From CALIZF01 sp046292445 (GTDB lineage: Bacteria; Pseudomonadota; Alphaproteobacteria; Rhodobacterales; Rhodobacteraceae): a DNA stretch of 64,000 nt. The first letter of the stretch is position 1, and every line of letters begins with the position of its first letter. The notes under the pieces were generated by a model. It did not search any database and was not told where the DNA came from. It was given only the letters and a program-made list of their open reading frames with translations. The stretch is from assembly GCA_046292445.1 (NCBI GenBank), contig JBKBQT010000010.1:55262-119261 (forward strand), read 5' to 3'. The position numbers and the translations under genes were made by a program. Shown one piece after another: positions 50,722 to 58,899 of this stretch.

Positions 50722-51521
50722 TCGCCGCCGCGGCGCGGGCCGATCACATAGGGCACCCGCGCGCGGTATCGCGCGAAGCGCGCGCCATAACGGGCGGCAA
50801 AACGGCGTTCCTTGAGCCGCGGCGCAAAGAGGCAATAGGCGGTATAGCTGACCGCAAGCGCGAGCTGGTCCGGCGTCCAGACCGGCACGGTCCAGAGCGT
50901 GAGCGCGAAGGCGACATAGATCGGCTGGCGCATCAGCCGGAACAGGCCGGCCGTGGGCATGTCGGGAAACACCGGGCGGATCCGCGCCAGAAGCGCCAGC
51001 CAGCCAAGCGCGCCCGATTGCACCTCGATCCCGGCATCGAAGGTCGCCTTTCCGACCAGCAGCCAGGCCAGCCCATAGGCCGCCGTCAACACCCAGAGCA
51101 CCGCCCCTTCGGCCTGCCACCACACGATGCCCGAGGGCGTCCAGAGCGCGAACAGCGCCAGAAGCTGGAGGCCGGCGATCATCGCATAGGTCGTCGTGGC
51201 GAGCGTCGCGCCGTGCCGGCCGGGCACCAGCCGGGCGAGAAGCCGCCCACCCGGCCCGGTCAGCAGCAGCGAATGGACCAGCGGGAACTGGACGATCAGC
51301 GCCGCATTCGCCAGCGCCGCCCAGGGCCAGGACAGCGTGCCGAGGCCCGCCGCCATCCCGTGATACATCGCCGCGACCATTCCCAGCACGCCGGCCGCGA
51401 AGGCCGCATGGCACGCGACGCCGAAGGCGAGCGCCAGCGCGATGCGCCCCGCGCCAGACGGCGGGCGCAGCGCGGCACGCAAAAGCGCCGCCGGACGGTC
51501 GATGCGCGGGTCGCCCTTCAC
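50718..51521 (-). CDS. Membrane methyltransferase of the isoprenylcysteine methyltransferase/NnrU-like group
   Basis: A 267-residue protein with about six membrane helices. The C-terminal segment RQPIYVAFALTLW, then RLKERRFAARYGARFARYR, matches the SAM-binding end of the isoprenylcysteine carboxyl methyltransferase family, which includes NnrU-like and MddA-like enzymes. The substrate is not predictable. The GTG start overlaps the photolyase-like gene's stop as GTGA, so the two are coupled. Its stop overlaps the end of uvrB on the other strand. Confidence 0.75.
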   Translation of the reverse strand: MKGDPRIDRPAALLRAALRPPSGAGRIALALAFGVACHAAFAAGVLGMVAAMYHGMAAGLGTLSWPWAALANAALIVQFPLVHSLLLTGPGGRLLARLVPGRHGATLATTTYAMIAGLQLLALFALWTPSGIVWWQAEGAVLWVLTAAYGLAWLLVGKATFDAGIEVQSGALGWLALLARIRPVFPDMPTAGLFRLMRQPIYVAFALTLWTVPVWTPDQLALAVSYTAYCLFAPRLKERRFAARYGARFARYRARVPYVIGPRRGGD

Positions 51522-52738
51522 GCCGCCGCCGCCTGCGCGAGGATGCGCGGGATCTGCTGCTTGACCTTGAAGAACCCCGCCGTCGCATGCGGCCAGATCG
51601 CACTGTCCCAGTCGCGCCGCCATTCGGCCAGCACGATCCCCCGGGCCGCCAGCGCCGGCGCGGCCTCGGCCAGCCAGTCTTGCAGCGGCCCGCGGGTGAC
51701 ATAGGCGGTCGCGATCTGGGTTGCCCCGGCGCGCGCGGCCCAGTCGGCCAGCGCCGCAGGATCGCCGGCATCGAACGGCGTCGCGGCGACCCCGAGGCGC
51801 GCGGCGGTATCGGCCAGCGCCTCGGCCTCGAAGCGCTGGACGCCCTCGGCCACCGGCAGGGGCGAGCGCAGCGGGGCGGCAGCCAGCGTTGCGGCGGCGC
51901 GCAGATCGAGCGCGGCGGGCGCGAAATCCTCGAGGCAGCCGTCCTCGTCGGTGATGAGCAGCGCGGTCGGACGACCCGATGCGGGCGGCATGACGCTGCG
52001 CAGCGGCAGGACGGGCGGCAGGCCCTCCGGCTCCTGCGCCTCGAGCCCCTCGGTCACTTCGGCAAGGTCGCTGTCCCGCGGGGTGAATCGCTGGCCGGTG
52101 AACTTGGCGATGTTCCAGGCCTGCGCATGATAGGGCTTGCCGCGCGTGTGCAGCCCCGCCACCCAGCGCCAGCCGAGCGTGTTGGACGCCGCATCGCCGT
52201 CGAGCAGATGGCGGTAGAAGAAATCCGCCCCCAGCCGCCAGGGCAGGCCGAGGGTGAAGATCCAGATCGAGGCAAACCACATCCGCGCGTGATTGTGCAG
52301 ATAGCCGGTCTCGACCAGTTCGCGCGCCCAGGCGTCGAAACACTCCAGCCCGGTCTCGCCCTCCATCGCCCGGGCCACATCGCGCCGCAGGCGGCGGTCC
52401 CGGTCCAGCACGGCAAGGTCGGCGTCAAGGCCGGCGCGATACTGCGCCCAGACCTGCGGCCGGCGTTCGAGCCAGCCCTTGAAGTAACCGCGCCAGATCA
52501 CCTCGTCGATGAATTTCTCGGCCGCCTCGGGGCCATGCGCCGCGAGCGCCGCGGCGACGACCTCGGGTTCGGTCACGAGGCGGCGGCGGATATAGGGCGA
52601 CAGCATCGACACCGCCTTGTGCCGGCCCGGCCCGTGGTCGTAGTTCCGCCCGCTCGCATAGCGCCGGCCCATGCCCGGCACGAAGGCCCGCATCGCCGCA
52701 AGGCCCGCCGCGCGGGTGCCGGAAATCGTTGGTGTCAT
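51518..52738 (-). CDS. Photolyase/cryptochrome-like flavoprotein with reversed domain order
   Basis: A 406-residue protein. Residues 1-225 match the FAD-binding helical domain of photolyases: RNYDHGPGRHKAVSMLSPYIRRRL, a DEVIWRGYFKGWLE segment, GYLHNHARMWFASIW, and TLGWRWVAGLHTRGKPYHA. Residues 255-400 look like the alpha/beta photolyase domain, ending with RRDWDSAIWPHATAGFF, which in ordinary photolyases lies at the N-terminus. The usual N-terminal antenna domain is absent from the front. It could repair DNA or act as a blue-light sensor. ATG 52738; divergent from a TetR gene. Confidence 0.75.
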   Translation of the reverse strand: MTPTISGTRAAGLAAMRAFVPGMGRRYASGRNYDHGPGRHKAVSMLSPYIRRRLVTEPEVVAAALAAHGPEAAEKFIDEVIWRGYFKGWLERRPQVWAQYRAGLDADLAVLDRDRRLRRDVARAMEGETGLECFDAWARELVETGYLHNHARMWFASIWIFTLGLPWRLGADFFYRHLLDGDAASNTLGWRWVAGLHTRGKPYHAQAWNIAKFTGQRFTPRDSDLAEVTEGLEAQEPEGLPPVLPLRSVMPPASGRPTALLITDEDGCLEDFAPAALDLRAAATLAAAPLRSPLPVAEGVQRFEAEALADTAARLGVAATPFDAGDPAALADWAARAGATQIATAYVTRGPLQDWLAEAAPALAARGIVLAEWRRDWDSAIWPHATAGFFKVKQQIPRILAQAAAA

Positions 52739-52833
52739 GCCGTTCCGCCTCTGCTGTCCGACGCGGGAAATGGGCCGCGCCGGGGCGCCTTCAACGCTGT
52801 GCGGCGGCGTGTCATCGCGCCGATTGCCGCCTG

Positions 52834-52861
52834 TTGACTGGTCGAGCAACCAGGATAGACT
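52834..52861 (+). promoter_or_regulatory. Promoter of the TetR gene with an overlapping inverted repeat
   Basis: TTGACT (52834-52839), a 16-base spacer and TAGACT (52856-52861). The spacer region holds CTGGT-CGAGCA-ACCAG, a likely TetR-type operator placed for autorepression. The predicted start point is only a few bases from ATG 52872, so the leader would be very short. Confidence 0.5.
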
Positions 52862-52871
52862 GCGCGGCGAC

Positions 52872-53516
52872 ATGACCCTCGCAGCCGCCGCCACGACCGA
52901 AGCCTCCACCCGCGACCGCATCCTTGACGCGGCCGAACTGCTCTTTGCCCGCGAGGGGCTTGCCGGTGCGGCGATGAAGGCGATCGCGGCCGAGGCGGGG
53001 GTGGCGCAGGGGCTGCTCCACTATCACTTTGCGGGCAAGGACGGGCTTTATGCGGCCGTGGTGGCGCGGCGCTCGGCGCAGATCAACGCCGCACGGTCCG
53101 CGGCACTCGACGGCGTGGACTTCGGCGCGCCGGACGCGCTCGAGCGTGTATTCGCTGCACTGATGCGGGCGCCGCTGGGGCCCGAGGGGGGCGGGGCCGC
53201 CTATGCACGCATCTTCGCCACGCTCGTGGTCGGGGATGCGCGGGACCGCGCGCTGGTGGCCGAGCATTACGACCCCGTCGCCCGCGCCTTCATAGCCGCG
53301 ATCCGGCGGGCCGAACCGCGGGCGGATCAGGCGCTGGCCGCCTGGGGTTACTGCTTCGCGCTCGGCGCGCTGATCGGCGTCGTCGCCCGCGACGGCCGGC
53401 CCGAACGGCTGGCGGGCAGCGCGGCTGCGGACGAGACAGAGGCCCTGATCGACCGGCTCGTGGCGTTCTGCGCCGGGGGCCTGCGCGGCATGCTGGAGGG
53501 CGGGCCGCACCAGTGA
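52872..53516 (+). CDS. TetR-family transcriptional regulator
   Basis: A 214-residue repressor. The N-terminal helix-turn-helix reads RDRILDAAELLFAREG, then GVAQGLLHYHFAGKDGLYAAV, the TetR signature. The C-terminal ligand pocket is not assignable. It precedes a TRAP transporter operon by 45 bases on the same strand and probably controls it, with the ligand being the imported substrate or an intermediate. The operator is proposed at its own promoter. Confidence 0.9.
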   Translation: MTLAAAATTEASTRDRILDAAELLFAREGLAGAAMKAIAAEAGVAQGLLHYHFAGKDGLYAAVVARRSAQINAARSAALDGVDFGAPDALERVFAALMRAPLGPEGGGAAYARIFATLVVGDARDRALVAEHYDPVARAFIAAIRRAEPRADQALAAWGYCFALGALIGVVARDGRPERLAGSAAADETEALIDRLVAFCAGGLRGMLEGGPHQ

Positions 53517-53561
53517 ACGAGACTGCGGGGAGCCGCAGAGCACCAAAGGGGGAGGGGAGCG

Positions 53562-54614
53562 ATGAAAACCTTGCGTCAAGGAGCCTGCGCGCTGGCGCTG
53601 CTGGCCGCGCCGGCGGCGGCCGGCGATTATACCGCGATCGTCGTGGCCGGGCATCCGCCCGTGTTCCGCTGGGTCCAGATGATCCAGCAGGCGTTCATTC
53701 CGGCCGCGACCGCCGGGTTCGCGGCAGCCGGACACACGATCAGCTTCAACGAGCAGTATGGCGGATCGCTCGCCCCGGTGGGCGAGGAGCTCGAGGCGCT
53801 CGAGGCCGGGATCGCCCAGATCGGCACCTGTCAGGCGCTCTTCGACCCCGCCAAGCTCGCGGTGCAGAACGTCACCTACTATACTCCCTTCGTGAGCGAC
53901 GACGCCCGGCAGGTGTCGGGCCTGATCGATCATCTGCACCGCACCGATCCGCGCATGACGGCGGCCTATACCGAGAACGGGAACGTCTACCTCGGCGCGC
54001 CGATCGCCATCGACGATTACCTGCTGATGACCAACTTTCCGGTCAATTCGATCGACGATCTGCGCGGGCGCAAGATCGCGGCGCCGGGGGCGGCGATCAA
54101 CTGGCTCTCGGGCACCGGGGCGACCGGGGTCGCGGGGAACCTGACGACCTATTACAACGAACTCAGGGCCGGGGTTTACGACGGGGTGATCGTGTTCGCC
54201 TCGGCGGCGCTGCCGGGCAAGCTCTACGAGGTGGCGCCCTATGTCACCCGGGCGGGCCTCGGCGCGCAATTTGCCGGCGCGCTCTGCGCCAGCGCCGACT
54301 GGTATGCCGCGCTGCCCGAGGCGGCGCAGGCCGCGCTGCACGCAGCGGCGGATGCGGCGGGGGCCTGGTATCTCGACGCGCTCGAGGCGGCGGTGGACAA
54401 GGCGCTGACCACCATGGCGGCCGAAGGGGCGACGATCACCATCGCCCCGGACGATCTGCGCGTCGCCTGGGCGGCGGGCATGGACAATGCCGCCAAGGTC
54501 TGGGCGGCGGCGCTCGATGCGCGCGGCGTGCCCGGCTCGGCGATGCTGGCGGTCTACATGGACGGCATGCGCGCGGCCGGCGCGACGCCGCTGCGCGACT
54601 GGGACAAGGAGTGA
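53562..54614 (+). CDS. TRAP transporter substrate-binding protein (DctP family)
   Basis: A 350-residue periplasmic protein with a signal peptide (residues 1-20, LLAAPAAAG). The VNSIDDLRGRKIAAPGAAINWL segment is the DctP ligand-binding region, where an arginine normally grips a carboxylate. It would capture an organic acid and pass it to the Q/M membrane subunits encoded next. GGGGGAGGGG precedes the ATG. First structural gene of a six-gene operon. Confidence 0.9.
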   Translation: MKTLRQGACALALLAAPAAAGDYTAIVVAGHPPVFRWVQMIQQAFIPAATAGFAAAGHTISFNEQYGGSLAPVGEELEALEAGIAQIGTCQALFDPAKLAVQNVTYYTPFVSDDARQVSGLIDHLHRTDPRMTAAYTENGNVYLGAPIAIDDYLLMTNFPVNSIDDLRGRKIAAPGAAINWLSGTGATGVAGNLTTYYNELRAGVYDGVIVFASAALPGKLYEVAPYVTRAGLGAQFAGALCASADWYAALPEAAQAALHAAADAAGAWYLDALEAAVDKALTTMAAEGATITIAPDDLRVAWAAGMDNAAKVWAAALDARGVPGSAMLAVYMDGMRAAGATPLRDWDKE

Positions 54615-55144
54615 CCGCTGCCGCCGGCCCGCAGCGCCTGCCCCTTGCGCTGCGGGCGCTCGATGCGGTCACGCAGGGGTTCAACATCGCCGGATCGGTG
54701 CTGATCCTGGCACTGATGCTGCTGATCGGGGCCGATGTGGCGGCGCGCAACCTCGCGGGCCGACCGGTGCCGGGCGTGCCCGAGGCGGTGAGCCTGTCGA
54801 TCGTCGCCATCGTGTTCCTGCAGGTGGCGATGGCCCTGCGCAGGGGCCGCATCGCGCGATCCGAGGCGCTGCTGAACGCGCTGCCCGCCGGACTGCGCCG
54901 CGGCGTCGAGACGGTGTTCGACCTCTGCGGCGTGGCGGTGACGGGGATCATCGTCTGGACGACCTGGCCGATCCTGACCCGCGCCTGGGACCGCGGCACA
55001 TTCGTGGGCGCGATCGGCGACATCACCTTTCCGGTCTGGCCGGTCAAGCTGTGCATCGTCGCCGGGGGCACGCTGCTGGCGGCGCAGTTCGCCGCGCGGA
55101 TCTGGCGCCGCCACGCGGGCCTTGACGAGGGTGCGCCGCAGTGA
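54611..55144 (+). CDS. TRAP transporter small membrane subunit (DctQ family)
   Basis: A 177-residue protein with four hydrophobic helices and the family segment LMLLIGADVAARNLAGRPVPG. It pairs with the large subunit. The GTG start overlaps the upstream stop as GTGA. A frame-shifted ATG start would break the coupling seen throughout this operon. Confidence 0.9.
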   Translation: MTAAAGPQRLPLALRALDAVTQGFNIAGSVLILALMLLIGADVAARNLAGRPVPGVPEAVSLSIVAIVFLQVAMALRRGRIARSEALLNALPAGLRRGVETVFDLCGVAVTGIIVWTTWPILTRAWDRGTFVGAIGDITFPVWPVKLCIVAGGTLLAAQFAARIWRRHAGLDEGAPQ

Positions 55145-56448
55145 CCGGGTTCGAGATCGGGCTCGTCGCGCTTCTGGTGATGGGCGTTCTGGTGCTGGCG
55201 GGGCTGCATGTGCCGGTGGCGCTGGTGCTCTGTTCGTTCGGCGGGGTCTGGGCGATCACCGGATCGCCCGTCCTCGCCTCGCGGCTTGTCGCGCTGGCGG
55301 CGAACGACGCAATCTCGAGCTATTTCTTCGGCGTGGTCCCGCTGTTCGTGCTGATGGGGTTCCTCGTGAGCGAGGCGGGGATGGGGCGCGACGCCTATGC
55401 GGTGGCCAACCGCGCCTTTGCCCGCCTGCGCGGCGGGCTTGCGGTCGGCACGGTGGGGGCGAATGCGATCTTTGCCGCGATCACCGGCATCTCCATCGCC
55501 TCGGCGGCGGTGTTCACACGGATCGCCGTGCCCGAGATGGTGCGCGCCGGCTATGCGCCGCGCTTTGCGGTGGGCGTCGTGGCCGGGTCATCGGTGCTCG
55601 GCATGCTGATCCCGCCCTCGCTCCTCCTGATCCTTTACGGCATCCTGGCCGAGCAGAGCATCGGCGACATGTTCCTCGCCGGGATCGGGCCGGGCATCGC
55701 CATGGCGCTCGCCTTCGGCGTCGGGATCGTGATCCTGGCCGCGATCGCGCCGGGGATCACCGGCAATGCCGCGCCGCCCGGCGGGCCGGCCATGCCGCTG
55801 CGCGAGGTGGCGGCGCGCGCCGGGCCGATCCTCTTGCTGATCGCCGTGGTCCTCGGCGGGCTTTACGGCGGCGTCTTCACGCCGGTCGAGGCCGGGGCGG
55901 TCGGCGCCATCGCGGCACTGGTGATCGGGGTGGCGCGCGGCACGCTTGGGCCGCGCCAGATCGGACGGGTTCTGGTGGAAACCGGCCTCGTGACCGCGGC
56001 TGTCTGTTTCCTCATCATCGCGGCGCAGATCTATTCGCGCATGCTGTCGCTGTCGGGCGTGCCGCGGGGGCTGGCCTCGGCGGCGGTCACGGCAGATCTC
56101 GGGTTCTGGGGGCTGATGCTGGCCTATGTCGCGGTGGTGATCCTGCTGGGGATGATCCTCGATTCCGCATCGATCCTGCTGATCGCGGTGCCGCTGATGC
56201 TGCCGGTGGTGATCCCGATGGGGGTCGATCTGGTCTGGTTCGGCATCGTCACGGTGATCGCGGTCGAGGTGGGGCTGCTGACGCCGCCCTTCGGGATCTC
56301 GGTCTATGTCATCAAGTCCACGCTGGAGGACACGTCGATCAGCCTCGGCGACATCTTTCGCGGCGCGCTCCCCTTCGTGGTGATGATGCTGGCGGTGCTC
56401 GCACTCGTGATCGCCTGGCCGCCGCTGACGCTGGCGCTGGTGCGCTGA
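55141..56448 (+). CDS. TRAP transporter large permease (DctM family)
   Basis: A 435-residue inner-membrane carrier with about twelve helices. Family features include GVWAITGSPVLASRL, the SSVLGMLIPPSLLLI motif and PPFGISVYVIKST near the C-terminus. It catalyses Na+-driven uptake of the acid presented by the binding protein. GTG start, overlapping dctQ as GTGA. Confidence 0.92.
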   Translation: MTGFEIGLVALLVMGVLVLAGLHVPVALVLCSFGGVWAITGSPVLASRLVALAANDAISSYFFGVVPLFVLMGFLVSEAGMGRDAYAVANRAFARLRGGLAVGTVGANAIFAAITGISIASAAVFTRIAVPEMVRAGYAPRFAVGVVAGSSVLGMLIPPSLLLILYGILAEQSIGDMFLAGIGPGIAMALAFGVGIVILAAIAPGITGNAAPPGGPAMPLREVAARAGPILLLIAVVLGGLYGGVFTPVEAGAVGAIAALVIGVARGTLGPRQIGRVLVETGLVTAAVCFLIIAAQIYSRMLSLSGVPRGLASAAVTADLGFWGLMLAYVAVVILLGMILDSASILLIAVPLMLPVVIPMGVDLVWFGIVTVIAVEVGLLTPPFGISVYVIKSTLEDTSISLGDIFRGALPFVVMMLAVLALVIAWPPLTLALVR

Positions 56449-56471
56449 ACCCCAAGCCGAAAGGAGAGTCC

Positions 56472-57242
56472 ATGCGCCTTGTCGATCTGTCGGTCCCGCT
56501 CGAGACGGGCGTCGCCTCGGACCCGGGCATGATGCTGCCCGCGATCACCTACATGACCCATGCCGAGACCGCCGGGCAGGTGGCGAGTTTCTTTCCCGGC
56601 CTTGCGGCCGCTGACCTGCCCGGGGGCGAAGGCTGGGCGGTCGAGCGGCTCGAGATCTGGTCGCACAACGGAACGCATCTCGATGCGCCCTATCACCACC
56701 ATTCCACGATGGACGGCGGCAAGCGCGCGATCACGATCGACGAGGTGCCGCTCGACTGGTGTTTCCGGCCCGGCGTGCGGCTCGATTTCCGGGGCCTGCC
56801 CGACGGGCATGTGGTCAGCGCCGCCGAGGTCGAGGCGGAGCTGCGGCGGATCGGCCATGCGCTGATGCCCTTTGACATCGTGCTGGTGAACACGGCTGCC
56901 GGGGCGGCCTACGGGCAGGCTGACTATATCCACCGCGGCTGCGGCATGGGGCGCGAGGCGACGCTGTGGCTGCTCGAACGCGGCGTGCGGGTGACCGGCA
57001 CCGATGCCTGGTCCTGGGACGCGCCCTTCCTGCATACCGCGCGCCGCTGGATGGAGACGCGCGATCCGTCGATCATCTGGGAGGGGCACCGCGCCTCGAT
57101 GCAGATCGGCTATTGCCACCTTGAAAAGCTCGCGGGGCTCGATGGCCTGCCGGACGCCGGGTTCATGGTGTCGTGCTTTCCGGTCAAGCTGAAGGGCGGA
57201 TCGGCCGGGTTCACCCGTGCCGTCGCGATCCTGGGGGACTGA
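56472..57242 (+). CDS. Cyclase-family (kynurenine formamidase-like) metal hydrolase
   Basis: A 256-residue member of the cyclase superfamily. The metal-binding motif is SHNGTHLDAPYHHH (HxGTHxDxPxH), with a further GTDAWSWDAPF region. Known relatives hydrolyse N-formylkynurenine, isatin or cyclic amides and esters. AAAGGAGAG precedes the ATG. In this operon it could open a lactone or amide, or hydrolyse a beta-dicarbonyl imported by the TRAP system. Confidence 0.85.
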   Translation: MRLVDLSVPLETGVASDPGMMLPAITYMTHAETAGQVASFFPGLAAADLPGGEGWAVERLEIWSHNGTHLDAPYHHHSTMDGGKRAITIDEVPLDWCFRPGVRLDFRGLPDGHVVSAAEVEAELRRIGHALMPFDIVLVNTAAGAAYGQADYIHRGCGMGREATLWLLERGVRVTGTDAWSWDAPFLHTARRWMETRDPSIIWEGHRASMQIGYCHLEKLAGLDGLPDAGFMVSCFPVKLKGGSAGFTRAVAILGD

Positions 57243-57245
57243 CCG

Positions 57246-57746
57246 ATGGCGCTGTCCCACGACGACATGCCGGCCCGCGCCGAGGTGCAATTTGACTGCA
57301 CCGGCGTTGCCACGGGTAAGATGCGCAATGACCTGACGGTCACGATGGTGCGCCCCTTCGTCGAACGGTTCGAGATGGCGACCGACGAAGGCCCGTTCCA
57401 CGGCGGCGATGCAAGCGCGCCGCCCCCGCTCGCGCTGTTCGTCGCGGGCCTGACCGGATGCCTGATGACGCAGATCCGCGCCTTCGGCAAACGGCTCGGC
57501 GTGCCGGTCGAGGGCCTGCGCGTCGAGACGCGGGTTGTCTGGGACTGGGTCAAGGCGGGGCGCGTCTATGAAACCGCGCCCAGGGGGTTCGAGATCGACA
57601 TCCACCTCGATGCCGCTGTGCCGGACGCCGCCAAGGCCGACCTGATCGCTGCGGCGCGCAAGGGATGCTTTCTCGAACAGACGCTCGGGCAGGCGAACAC
57701 GATCCGGCATCGACTTGCGGTGGCGGACGGCTGGCGCGAGGTCTGA
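57246..57746 (+). CDS. OsmC-family protein
   Basis: A 166-residue OsmC/Ohr-fold protein. The two reactive cysteines are in VAGLTGCLMTQ and RKGCFLEQTL, the expected pair for thiol-based peroxide reduction. Many OsmC paralogues in catabolic operons have no proven peroxidase role. It begins 3 bases after the cyclase stop and precedes the BKACE gene. Confidence 0.88.
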   Translation: MALSHDDMPARAEVQFDCTGVATGKMRNDLTVTMVRPFVERFEMATDEGPFHGGDASAPPPLALFVAGLTGCLMTQIRAFGKRLGVPVEGLRVETRVVWDWVKAGRVYETAPRGFEIDIHLDAAVPDAAKADLIAAARKGCFLEQTLGQANTIRHRLAVADGWREV

Positions 57747-57750
57747 CGCC

Positions 57751-58680
57751 ATGGCGCGCGCGAAAACCATCATCACCTGTGCCGTCACCGGCGCGATCCA
57801 TACCCCCACCATGTCGGATGCCCTGCCGGTCACGCCCGATGCCATCGCCCGGCAGGCTATCGAAGCGGCCGAGGCGGGGGCGGCCATCCTGCACCTGCAT
57901 GCGCGCCACCCGGACACCGGCGCGCCGTCCATCGACCCGGCGCATTTCGCAGGCTTCCTGCCGCGTATCAAGCAGGCCACGGGGGCGGTGGTGAACATCT
58001 CCACCGGCGGGTCGATCCATGCGAGCATCGCGGACCGCCTTGCGCCAGCCATGCGGTTCCGGCCCGAGATGTGCAGCCTCAACATGGGTTCGCTCAACTT
58101 CGCGTTCCATCCGCTCGCGGAGCGCTACACCGACTGGAAGCAGGACTGGGAGCGGCCCTATCTCGCCGGGTCGGAAGCCGCGATATTCCGCAACACCTTT
58201 GCCGACATCCGCGCGGTGGCCGAGGCGCTGGGGCCCGAGGGGGTGCGGTTCGAGCATGAATGCTACGATGTCGGGCACCTCTACAACCTCAGGTTCTGCA
58301 TGGACCGGGGGATGTTCCGCGCACCGGTGTTCATCCAGTTCGTCATGGGCATCCTAGGCGGGATCGCGGCCGAGGTCGAAAACCTCGTGTTCCTCAAGCG
58401 AACGGCCGACAAGCTGTTCGGCGGCGGTTATCAATGGTCGGTGATCGGGGCGGGGGCGGCGCAGATGCCGATGGCGCTGACGGCGGCGCAGATGGGCGGG
58501 CATGTGCGGGTGGGGCTGGAGGATTCGCTCTACATCGGGCGCGGGCAGCTTGCGGCGTCGAATGCCGAGCAGGTCGCCCGTGTGCGCGGCCTGATCGAGG
58601 CGATGGGCGGCGCGATCGCCAGCCCGGACGAGGCGCGCGCGATGCTGGGCCTGCGCGGGGCCGATACGGTCATGTTCTGA
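57751..58680 (+). CDS. Beta-keto acid cleavage enzyme (BKACE, DUF849 family)
   Basis: A 309-residue Zn-dependent TIM-barrel enzyme related to 3-keto-5-aminohexanoate cleavage enzyme. It has AAILHLHARHPDTG with the His pair that binds zinc, the STGG loop, FEHECYDVGHL and the C-terminal GLEDSLYIGRG with the catalytic region. Members condense a beta-keto acid with acetyl-CoA to give acetoacetate and a new CoA ester. Last gene of the TRAP operon; its presence implies that the imported compound or its product is a beta-keto acid. Confidence 0.9.
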   Translation: MARAKTIITCAVTGAIHTPTMSDALPVTPDAIARQAIEAAEAGAAILHLHARHPDTGAPSIDPAHFAGFLPRIKQATGAVVNISTGGSIHASIADRLAPAMRFRPEMCSLNMGSLNFAFHPLAERYTDWKQDWERPYLAGSEAAIFRNTFADIRAVAEALGPEGVRFEHECYDVGHLYNLRFCMDRGMFRAPVFIQFVMGILGGIAAEVENLVFLKRTADKLFGGGYQWSVIGAGAAQMPMALTAAQMGGHVRVGLEDSLYIGRGQLAASNAEQVARVRGLIEAMGGAIASPDEARAMLGLRGADTVMF

Positions 58681-58684
58681 AGCG

Positions 58685-58760
58685 GCGGTGCCCCGGCGGG
58701 ATCGCGGGGCGGGGACGTGCGCCTCCGGCGGGGATATTTGGGCCAGCCTGAAGGCGGGGG
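58685..58760 (+). repeat. Type 2 element, copy 4
   Basis: Downstream of the BKACE gene: GC-rich short inverted segments, then GGGATATTTGGGCCAGCCTG and AAGG. It lies between the converging ends of the BKACE gene and phnM. This is the most divergent of the four copies. Confidence 0.5.
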
Positions 58761-58899
58761 TGGTTTCTTGCGCCGATGGGCAGGATGCTGCGATCGGGCG
58801 ATGGTCGGGCTGCGCGTCCGGTTGCGCGCAGCGGGCGGCCGGAGGGCCGGCAACGCGCGGCCCGCAGGGGGCCGCCCGGCGCCGCCGATCGGGGCGCGG

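Noticed and set aside
48532..51771. A 1079-codon minus-strand open frame
   Set aside because: Shadow of uvrB plus out-of-frame reading of the methyltransferase and photolyase-like genes; no coherent protein.
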